20,050 nucleotides of DNA. Origin: Myxococcota bacterium (lineage in GTDB: Bacteria > Myxococcota_C > UBA6777). The DNA lies in assembly GCA_023150835.1 (NCBI GenBank), contig JAKLKB010000179.1, positions 1 to 20,050 on the forward strand, in the 5' to 3' direction. Positions 14,462-20,050 of the stretch are shown piece after piece. A model generated the notes under the pieces. The model was not told the origin of the DNA, made no database searches, and was given only the letters and a program-made list of their open reading frames with translations. Each line of letters opens with the position of its first letter. Within the stretch, counting starts at the first letter, position 1. Position numbers and translations under genes: made by a program.

Positions 14462-15358
14462 TCAATCTTCGCTAAAGTACAGGCTGGATTGATAATTTCC
14501 TGTTTCGAGGCGTTGCAACTGCATCAAGACATCGTTGAGTAGTGAAGAGGCGCCCAACCGAAAGAGGTCGGGAGTCAACCAGTCGTCTCCCAAGGTTTCT
14601 TTGACCATGACAAGGTATTGCCAAGCTTGCTTGGCTTTGCGGATGCCGCCTGCGGGTTTGATGCCGATGCGCTTGCCTGTTTGAAAGAAAAAATCGCGTA
14701 CGGCTTCAAACATCACCAAGGTGACGGGGAGGGTGGCGGCTTCAGAGACTTTGCCTGTGGAGGTTTTGATAAAGTCTGCGCCCGCATCCATCGCGATCTG
14801 CGAGGCTTTACGGACTTGATCGTAGGTGCCTAACTCGCCTGTTTCCAAGATCACTTTGAGATGGGCGGGACCGCAGGCTTCTTTGCTTGCGGCGACTTCG
14901 TCGTAGATGCGGGCATATTCACCCGCAAGGAAGGCCCCACGACTGATCACCATGTCGATCTCATCGGCCCCTTCCGCGACGGTTTGGCGGATCTCTTCGA
15001 GGCGGATCGGCAAGAAGGATTGGCCGCTTGGGAAGGCGGTCGCCACCGCCGCGACTTTGACGTCGCTTCCGACGAGAGAGCGCTTGGCGACACCCACCAA
15101 GGTGGGGTACACACACACCGCAGCCACGGACGGGCAAGGACGCCCGATCATCGGCTGCATGGCTTTCTTGCACATCATCTGCACTTTGCCTTCGGTGTCC
15201 ATGCCTTCGAGTGTTGTGAGATCCATCATGCGGATCGCCAACTCCAGCGCTGCTTTCTTCGCCCCTTTTTTGATGCTGCGTGTTGTAAACGCCGCTGCTC
15301 GGGATTCCACTTGTACCTGATCCACTGTGGGGATCTTGGGTAAGCGATAGGTCTGCAT
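14462..15358 (-). CDS. deoC: Deoxyribose-phosphate aldolase
   Basis: The 298-residue enzyme splits 2-deoxy-D-ribose-5-phosphate into D-glyceraldehyde-3-phosphate and acetaldehyde. The Schiff-base lysine is Lys198 in FIKTSTGK, the second active-site lysine is Lys234 in GIKPAGGI, and the acid Asp135 lies in ADEIDMVIS; all three are in the expected order. CVYPTLVGVAK (82-92) is another family signature. It is ~40 residues longer than E. coli DeoC, mostly at the ends, as in deoC variants next to aldehyde dehydrogenases. GGAGG precedes ATG 15358 by 5 nt. It is the first gene of a four-gene operon (deoC, aldehyde dehydrogenase, half-length dehydrogenase, SMP-30-like) with overlaps or near-overlaps at each junction. 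It is divergent from the GroES-like gene. Confidence 0.95.
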   Translation of the reverse strand: MQTYRLPKIPTVDQVQVESRAAAFTTRSIKKGAKKAALELAIRMMDLTTLEGMDTEGKVQMMCKKAMQPMIGRPCPSVAAVCVYPTLVGVAKRSLVGSDVKVAAVATAFPSGQSFLPIRLEEIRQTVAEGADEIDMVISRGAFLAGEYARIYDEVAASKEACGPAHLKVILETGELGTYDQVRKASQIAMDAGADFIKTSTGKVSEAATLPVTLVMFEAVRDFFFQTGKRIGIKPAGGIRKAKQAWQYLVMVKETLGDDWLTPDLFRLGASSLLNDVLMQLQRLETGNYQSSLYFSED

Positions 15359-15517
15359 CTGCCCTCCTTCTTGACACGCACAGGGGCGTTGTTTTGCGCC
15401 ACAGCACTTCTTGGGACGTGGTCTGTTGAGAAACGCGCCGCCCTGTTGCTTTCTACGCCGATGGTGGGTTTCCGTTATGCACCAGATCGCCTCCCAGCGC
15501 AAATGTCTTGTGCGGCT

Positions 15518-15545
15518 TTGTCAACCACGTGGCACCTCTTGACAA
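15518..15545. promoter_or_regulatory. Inverted repeat in the deoC/GroES-like divergent region
   Basis: TTGTCAA (15518-15524) and TTGACAA (15539-15545) form a perfect 7-bp dyad, enclosing the palindrome CCACGTGG (15525-15532). This lies between the divergent deoC operon and the GroES-like gene, where an operator would be expected. No convincing -10 box accompanies the TTGACA, so it is only a candidate site. Confidence 0.35.
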
Positions 15546-15644
15546 GAGCAAAGAACAAATGGCTTTGTCGGGCGCACGAAGAAACGCCCCATCACGAAGG
15601 AAAGACCGCTTGGGCGAGCGGCCACAACAGCGTAGGAGTCAATT

Positions 15645-16046
15645 TTGACACAACCCACCGCAAGAAAAAAAACGACGCCCAAGACCCTGATCGTGATCGG
15701 TGATCGGGTCTTGATCAAAGTGGACGAAGAAGAAAAGCGGACCGAAGTGGGGTTGTATCTCCCCGACACGGTAAGAGACAAAGAGGACGTATTCTCGGGG
15801 ACGATCGTGAAGACAGGGCCGGGAACGCCGTTGATGGATCCGTTGGCGGTCACGGAGGAGCCGTGGGATCCTGATGCGGTTTCTGTGCGTTATCTCCCGA
15901 TGCAAGCGCGGGTGGGGGATTATGTACTCTTTCTTCGCAAGGCAGCGGTGGAGATCCAGTACGAAGGGGAAAAATACCTGCTTGCACCGCAAAGCGCGCT
16001 TTTGATCTTGGTGCGCGGCGAACATCCCGTGGATGAGTTGCAATGA
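15645..16046 (+). CDS. GroES-like cochaperonin (chaperonin 10 family), divergent
   Basis: The 133-residue protein resembles the GroES fold: IGDRVLIKVDEEEKRTEVGLYLP (18-40, first strands plus a mobile-loop-like GLYLP), SGTIVKTGPG (51-60), RVGDYVLFLRKAAVEI (89-104) and YLLAPQSALLIL (111-122). It is ~35 residues longer than a normal GroES, with an insertion at about 60-88 (PLMDPLAVTEEPWDPDAVSV). No groEL lies next to it, so it is probably a secondary cochaperonin-like protein. The start is TTG 15645, with GGAG at 15635-15638 and 6-nt spacing, the same context as the regulator at 10375. The stop overlaps the Nudix gene start by 4 bp (ATGA), so the two are co-translated. Confidence 0.8.
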   Translation: MTQPTARKKTTPKTLIVIGDRVLIKVDEEEKRTEVGLYLPDTVRDKEDVFSGTIVKTGPGTPLMDPLAVTEEPWDPDAVSVRYLPMQARVGDYVLFLRKAAVEIQYEGEKYLLAPQSALLILVRGEHPVDELQ

Positions 16047-16474
16047 GCCTTCCAACGCTCGCGATCGCCATCGCGGTGGTATATCGGGCCGCAGATCAAG
16101 CGATATTGGTCACCTCTCGTCCAAGCAGCGCCCACGCAGGGGGCGTTTGGGAGTTTCCGGGTGGTAAGATCGAGGCGGGCGAAAGCCCAACGGACGCCGC
16201 GCAGCGTGAACTGTCCGAAGAGACGGGGCTTGTCGTCCGTCCCTTTGTGTTGTGGAAAACGCACTCGTACACATACCCCGATCGGATCGTTGTTTTGCAC
16301 ATCTGCCTTGGGCAAACATCCGAGATGACCGCACTGCGTGATCCATTGGTTTCGCATCGCTGGCTTCCACACAGCGCCCTGCTTTCTCTCCCGATGCCTG
16401 CGGGAAATCGTGCATGGCTTGCGTTGTTGCCTGTGCAATTCTGCGAGAATAGAACGGAGGGTGGGATTAGTTGA
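16043..16474 (+). CDS. MutT-like Nudix hydrolase
   Basis: This 143-residue protein has a complete Nudix box: Gly41, Glu47, then Arg55-Glu56-Leu-Ser-Glu59-Glu60-Thr-Gly62-Leu (GGKIEAGESPTDAAQRELSEETGL). Preceding VLVTSRP-like and GGVWEFPGGK segments fit MutT, which hydrolyses oxidised nucleoside triphosphates such as 8-oxo-dGTP to keep them out of DNA. Other nucleoside diphosphate derivatives are also possible substrates. The N-terminus AIAIAVVYR and length match MutT well. ATG 16043 overlaps the cochaperonin-like gene's stop by 4 bp. The last 8 bp overlap the 3' end of the convergent TPR gene. Confidence 0.9.
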   Translation: MSLPTLAIAIAVVYRAADQAILVTSRPSSAHAGGVWEFPGGKIEAGESPTDAAQRELSEETGLVVRPFVLWKTHSYTYPDRIVVLHICLGQTSEMTALRDPLVSHRWLPHSALLSLPMPAGNRAWLALLPVQFCENRTEGGIS

Positions 16475-18740
16475 GGGTGAGGTTTTTGAGCATACTGCGG
16501 ACGTCTTGGACGTGCTTTCCGCGAGGGTGGTGCTTGAGGTACTGCTGATAGACTTTGCGGGCTTGATCGACTTTGTTGCGTTCGTAATAAAGGCTTCCGA
16601 GGGTGACCAATCCACCGGCTGTTGCGCGAGGATCTTTGCGGTAGGCTTGTTCGAGATAGCGCAAGGCTTGTGCGCCTTTGTTTTGCTCATACAAGATATT
16701 GCCCAAAGCGGCCAATACGCGGACATCTTCGGGGGCGCTTTTTTGGGCTTGGCGCAACAGCCGCTCGGCTGCTTTGAATTGCTCGCGGCGTTTGAGTCCT
16801 TCGGCTTTTTCGAGCAGTTGGTCGACTGAACCCGACTTTGCGATGCGCACCGCAGGGCGACGCACCGCAGGGCGACGGCTGATCACAACCCGAGGGCGAG
16901 CGCGAGGACGTACTGCCACTTCAGGGGGGTCTTCAGGATCAGGGCGATCTTCTGGAGTCGGTCGAACGAGCGGGCGAACGATCGGAATAGGCCGATCTAC
17001 GGGCCGATCCGTCTGTCGGTCTGTGGGGCGGTCTGTCGGTCGGTCTGTGGGCCGATCTGTAGGCCGATCTGTAGGCCGATCTGTAGGCCGGTCTGTGGGG
17101 CGGTCTGTCGGTCGATCTGTCGATCGGTCTGTGGGGCGGTCTGTCGGTCGATCTGTCGGCCGGTCTGTAGGCCGATTGGTGGAGATAGGCCGATCGTTGG
17201 TTCGCCCGAGGGTTGGGGCGAGAGGGGGTGTGGCTTGGGTGGTGATGCGGGGCGTTGGGCGAAGCGTCTGCTTGGTAAGCTGGGGAGTGGGCTGAGAGGG
17301 GGGAGGAAAGAGCAGGTAGAGTGTACCGAAGGTGGCGACCATCAAAAGAATACCGCCGCCAAGCCAACGCAGGGTGCGAGAAAGTTTGCTGGGGGGATGA
17401 AAGTCTTTGACAAAAAAGTCGTCGCTCAGGCTGAGTTTTTTTGGAGATTTGACGGGAGGTGTCGGGATCTCGGCTTCTTCGGCGTAGAATCCGATCGAGA
17501 TGGGTTCGAGCAGAGCAAGCTCGGGCTGAGAGGGAGAGATGGGTTCTTTGCGTTCTTTGGTTTGCGCAACAAAAGGTGTCAAAGAGGCCGAAGGTTCAAG
17601 AGGAGTGGAAGGGATGGGCGGTTCGGTCGGTGCCGCAGATCGGGGAAGGGGTGTAGAGTAGGAGAAGGTCTGTGCGGGTTTGGAGGTTGATTTGGGGGCC
17701 GCAAACATCTCGCCTTCAAGGGAGACGGGGGGGGTTATTTCTTGGGAAGAGGCAGCGCGGGTTTCCGCGATGGTTTGGTGTTTGGTGTTGGGTATGGGAT
17801 CTTCGTCGGGGAGAGGGATTCGCCCCTTGTGCATCGGCAAGAAGGGAGAGCTTGGAGTGGTATCGGAAGGGGCCGAAGGCTCGGAGAGATCGATGAAGGG
17901 TTTTTCGTGGTGGGCTGTGTAGCGGGGGGTTTCAGAGAAGGGCGAAGCGAGGGGAGATTCTTGTGAAGCGTCGTCATCGCCCATCAGTTCGGAGCGCAAG
18001 AGTCGATCCAAGGCGTGCGAAGTGTCTTCTTCGAGAAGTTGTTGGATATCGATACTTGCCAAAGAAGCGAGGCTTTGGCTGCTTTGTCGCCGTTCGAGGG
18101 TGGTTCGGGGGGGTGGTGTGGTGGGGAAGGAGGGTTTTCGTTGGAGAGATTCTTCTTCGATGGCGGGAGAATCGAGATCTCCGAGGGCGTGGAACACCAA
18201 GCTGCTGGTGTCTTGGACAGGGAGAACTTGGACATCGGGCTGGGTTTCTTTGGAGCGCGATCCGTTGGGCTTTTTGGACGGAGCGGGTGCAGGGAGATGT
18301 TTGAAGTCGTCGAAGGCGAGGGAATCTTCGATCCGTTCTTGGCGATCTTTTGAAGAAGAGGGAAGGGGGCGGACTTCGCTAAGGGAGAACACGTCGCTGC
18401 GTTGTCTTGGATCGGGAGAGATGGCGTCTAATTCGCCAGAGAGCGGGCCTTGTTCTTCGATGCGATGGAGCAAAGAGACGAGGTCTTGTTGTTCGACATC
18501 GTTGGAATCAAGGGAGTCTTCATCAAAGATGGCGCGGTCTTGCGCGGTGGGTGGAGGCAAGAGGTCTTCCTCTTGGGACTCTGACATCCACGAACGCTCG
18601 GAATAATGCTCTCGCTTGGCGAGCAAGGCTTGGGCGTTGGCGATGGGCTGGGCTGCAACGATCAGATGTTGCGCGGCCTCTTGCGCGGCGTCTGCTAGAA
18701 GCTGCTCCAAACTGACGATCTCTGTGGATTTTGATTTCAT
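16467..18740 (-). CDS. Membrane-anchored TPR protein with PTDR repeats
   Basis: The 757-residue protein has three parts. Residues 1 to ~450 are Ser/Pro/Glu-rich and probably disordered, in the cytoplasm. One transmembrane helix follows (about 455-476, LRWLGGGILLMVATFGTLYL). Then comes a Pro/Thr/Arg linker with about 15 tandem PTDR-type tetrapeptides (roughly 520-580, with STDR, QTDR and PVDR variants), and a C-terminal domain with TPR motifs (about 637-757, FKAAERLLRQAQKSAPEDVRVLAALGNILYEQNK..., ALRYLEQAYRKDP). The topology suggests the TPRs lie outside the inner membrane and act as a protein-protein interaction module. ATG 18740 is chosen; a TTG at 18794 in the same frame would add 18 residues, and neither has a strong ribosome binding site. 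No family match is recognised outside the TPRs. Confidence 0.8.
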   Translation of the reverse strand: MKSKSTEIVSLEQLLADAAQEAAQHLIVAAQPIANAQALLAKREHYSERSWMSESQEEDLLPPPTAQDRAIFDEDSLDSNDVEQQDLVSLLHRIEEQGPLSGELDAISPDPRQRSDVFSLSEVRPLPSSSKDRQERIEDSLAFDDFKHLPAPAPSKKPNGSRSKETQPDVQVLPVQDTSSLVFHALGDLDSPAIEEESLQRKPSFPTTPPPRTTLERRQSSQSLASLASIDIQQLLEEDTSHALDRLLRSELMGDDDASQESPLASPFSETPRYTAHHEKPFIDLSEPSAPSDTTPSSPFLPMHKGRIPLPDEDPIPNTKHQTIAETRAASSQEITPPVSLEGEMFAAPKSTSKPAQTFSYSTPLPRSAAPTEPPIPSTPLEPSASLTPFVAQTKERKEPISPSQPELALLEPISIGFYAEEAEIPTPPVKSPKKLSLSDDFFVKDFHPPSKLSRTLRWLGGGILLMVATFGTLYLLFPPPSQPTPQLTKQTLRPTPRITTQATPPLAPTLGRTNDRPISTNRPTDRPTDRPTDRPTDRSTDRPTDRPTDRPTDRPTDRPTDRPTDRPTDRPTDRQTDRPVDRPIPIVRPLVRPTPEDRPDPEDPPEVAVRPRARPRVVISRRPAVRRPAVRIAKSGSVDQLLEKAEGLKRREQFKAAERLLRQAQKSAPEDVRVLAALGNILYEQNKGAQALRYLEQAYRKDPRATAGGLVTLGSLYYERNKVDQARKVYQQYLKHHPRGKHVQDVRSMLKNLTLN
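17000..17180. repeat. 12-bp coding tandem repeat (PTDR units)
   Basis: About fifteen 12-bp units, variants of CGGTCTGTCGGT on the plus strand, encode PTDR on the minus strand. The units differ mainly at synonymous positions (for example CGATCTGTAGGC and CGGTCTGTGGGG) while the tetrapeptide is kept, apart from one STDR, one QTDR and one PVDR. Repeat number may vary between strains. Confidence 0.9.
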
Positions 18741-19203
18741 CTTTGAAAACTTCTTGTGGTTGGGGATAGGTTGTGATCCCGTCGGCCCGTACAATCTGTC
18801 GATGGAGAAATACTCTACGCAGAGAGTATAGAAGCAAAACCAGCCTGCGAATCGCGTTCAAAAAACGCAATCAAAACCCCCAACCCCGCAGCATACCAAG
18901 CGATTCGAAGGGGATCGGTGCGGTGTTCTGCTCCTGCGCTGCATGGTTATCACAGATCAAACGCTGTGGAAAGAGCCTTTTTTGCAAACCTGCTGGCCTT
19001 CTCTTGGGAGCCGAGCGGAGCCAGCGTTGGCGCGCTGGGGCTTCTTTTGTGTGAAGGAGGCCCTTGCACCGAGGCGGCGGATCAGGTACTTGCGCAGAGC
19101 TTGAGGGGGGGCGTTGGTTTGATGCCCGAAGCCTGAGGGTGTTTGGAGTGTTGGCTTGATGGAGGGTCGGTGTGTTTGGGTGGATGGTTGTGTGAGGTGA
19201 AGG
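18741..19203. other. Divergent intergenic region upstream of ccmB
   Basis: No gene is supported in this 463-bp stretch. A 53-codon frame from ATG 18943 to 19104 and other short frames lack ribosome binding sites and family-like sequence. A 7-bp perfect dyad lies at 18810-18829. The stretch just upstream of ccmB (19100-19200) is G/T-rich, and GAGG at 19194-19197 gives the ccmB ribosome binding site. The usual ccmB partner ccmA, which would be expected here, is absent. Confidence 0.6.
18810..18829. promoter_or_regulatory. Candidate operator dyad
   Basis: ATACTCT (18810-18816) and AGAGTAT (18823-18829) are perfect inverted repeats with a 6-nt spacer (ACGCAG). The site is 70 bp upstream of the TPR-protein start and could be a dimeric regulator site controlling that gene. 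Confidence 0.4.
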
Positions 19204-19881
19204 ATGTCTTTTGCCAGACAAGTCTGGGCGTTGTTGAAAAAAGATCTGCGTTTGGAGTGGCGAAGTCGTGAGATGCTTACGACGATCTTTTTCTTTACAT
19301 TTTTGTCGTTGTCGGTGTTTGGTCTTTCGCTGCAAGCGAGTCCGACGGTGCAACGTCAAGTGGTGAGTGGTTTGTTGTGGGCGACGTTGGCGTTTGCAGG
19401 AACCCTTGGGATGGGGCGTTTGTACGCTGCCGAATTGGAAGAGGGGGCGTTGAATGGCTTGCGGATGGCTCCTGTTGCGTATGAGGCGATCTTTTTAGCC
19501 AAGCAGTTGTCGCTGTTGTTGTTTCTGTTGAGTTGTGCGTTGTGGTCGGTGCCACTGGCGGCTTTTATGTTCCAAGCGGATATCACGATGCTTTGGCCTG
19601 ATCTGATCCCGATCATGCTGCTTGGTTTGTGGGGGTTTTCGATCATCGGTACGTTGATGGCGACGTTGTTGCTGCATGCGCGGTTTCGGGAGGCTCTTTT
19701 ACCGCTGCTGTTTTTGCCGCTGGTGTTGCCGATCTTGATCGGCGGAGCGCGGGCAACCTCCGAGCTTTTGGGCGTGGCAGGACTTCCACAGACGGCTTTT
19801 TGGGTGCGTGGCTTTCTGTTGTTTGACTTGTTGTTTTTCATTCTCGGTCTTTGGCTGTACGCTCCCCAACTGGAGCAATGA
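19204..19881 (+). CDS. ccmB: Heme exporter subunit CcmB (cytochrome c maturation)
   Basis: The 225-residue protein is a six-helix membrane subunit of the CcmAB transporter, which acts with CcmC in heme delivery for c-type cytochrome maturation. The start FARQVWALLKKDLRLEWRSREM, then FAGTLGMGRLYAAELEEGAL and GLRMAPV, PLLFLPLVLPILIGGARAT are typical of CcmB; family members have the same length. GAGG lies 6 nt before ATG 19204, so the start is firm. CcmA would normally precede it, but the upstream 460 bp hold no ATPase, so ccmA must be elsewhere. A ccmC-like gene could begin just past the window end. Confidence 0.92.
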   Translation: MSFARQVWALLKKDLRLEWRSREMLTTIFFFTFLSLSVFGLSLQASPTVQRQVVSGLLWATLAFAGTLGMGRLYAAELEEGALNGLRMAPVAYEAIFLAKQLSLLLFLLSCALWSVPLAAFMFQADITMLWPDLIPIMLLGLWGFSIIGTLMATLLLHARFREALLPLLFLPLVLPILIGGARATSELLGVAGLPQTAFWVRGFLLFDLLFFILGLWLYAPQLEQ

Positions 19882-19991
19882 ACCGCGTATCCGGTCTTTC
19901 GGGCCATCCTGTCAACGACCCGCCCCGACATGGAGCGGGCTTGCTTCGGTAAGCCCCGTTGACCCGCCCCCAGAAGCCGAGGGAAACTTTG

Positions 19992-20050
19992 GTGGAGGAA
20001 ACGTTGGGAGAGAATAGAGAGGCACAGTCGGATGCTTCTCCAGTCCGATG
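19992..20050 (+). CDS. Possible start of a gene cut by the window edge
   Basis: An open frame starts at GTG 19992 with GAGGG 8 nt upstream and runs to the window end, encoding VEETLGENREAQSDASPVR so far. An ATG at 20032 in another frame is an alternative start. By position after ccmB it could be ccmC or a related biogenesis gene, but no family feature is visible in the few codons available. Confidence 0.3.
   Translation, partial: MEETLGENREAQSDASPVR

Noticed and set aside
15359-15644. CIRCE-type heat-shock operator before the GroES-like gene
   Set aside because: No TTAGCACTC-N9-GAGTGCTAA-like sequence is present; only an unrelated dyad at 15518-15545 was seen.
16678-17295. Plus-strand frame rich in GRSV repeats
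   Set aside because: It is the antisense reading of the PTDR repeat in the TPR protein; the minus-strand frame continues into clear TPR and membrane segments.
18943-19104. 53-codon frame upstream of ccmB (MVITDQTLWKEPF...)
   Set aside because: No ribosome binding site, no recognisable motif, and composition unlike neighbouring genes; not evidence of a ccmA remnant.
19908-19975. Inverted repeat GTCAACG / CGTTGAC after ccmB as a terminator
   Set aside because: The arms are short, the loop is ~40 nt, and no T-run follows.

Overview
The window looks like chromosomal DNA of a free-living Gram-negative bacterium of moderate-to-high GC. Lipoprotein signal peptides, a cytochrome c maturation gene (ccmB), a large Pro/Ser-rich membrane-anchored TPR protein and a deoC plus paired aldehyde dehydrogenase cluster would fit a deltaproteobacterial (Myxococcota/Bradymonadota-like) genome. 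That placement is an inference from gene style only. Genes mostly start with ATG preceded by clear GGAG-type ribosome binding sites, and two genes use TTG.

Layout: (1) 418-4130 (+): a YfhO-like polytopic membrane protein and a GtrB-like polyprenyl-phosphate glycosyltransferase overlap by 4 bp and probably act together in glycosylating an envelope polymer. (2) 4131-5235: a small unrecognised gene lies between copies of a dispersed repeat. The second copy is preceded by eighteen perfect TTTGTG units and carries a nested second inverted-repeat element. (3) 5236-6234 (+): a secreted protein with a GExH-like motif, convergent with 7758-6198 (-), a lipoprotein plus an LPG-synthase-type (AglD/UPF0104) membrane protein. 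(4) 8022-8461: a two-gene module resembling a toxin-antitoxin pair; its nucleotidyltransferase gene is cut off after 38 codons by a 161-bp element with terminal inverted repeats. (5) 8533-9867 (-): a 49-aa lipoprotein and an Sfp-type phosphopantetheinyl transferase with an unusual ~95-residue C-terminal tail. (6) 9868-10374: a repeat-rich stretch without genes, followed by a small HTH plus zinc-ribbon regulator (+).

(7) 15358-10730 (-): a tight four-gene operon, deoC, an active aldehyde dehydrogenase, a half-length aldehyde dehydrogenase lacking the catalytic part, and a membrane-anchored SMP-30/strictosidine-synthase-like beta-propeller. DeoC yields glyceraldehyde-3-phosphate and acetaldehyde, and the dehydrogenase pair could oxidise the aldehyde. 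(8) 15645-16474 (+): a GroES-like cochaperonin overlapping a MutT-type Nudix hydrolase. (9) 18740-16467 (-): a 757-aa protein with a disordered N-terminal part, one membrane segment, a PTDR tetrapeptide repeat and C-terminal TPRs. (10) 19204-19881 (+): ccmB, then the possible first codons of another gene at the window edge.

The most notable material is the small-repeat biology: two families of short, non-coding, inverted-repeat elements, one nested in the other, one inserted in a toxin-like gene and one next to a microsatellite. The split ALDH16-like dehydrogenase pair in the deoC operon is the next most notable. I saw no CRISPR array, tRNA, rRNA or intact transposase gene.
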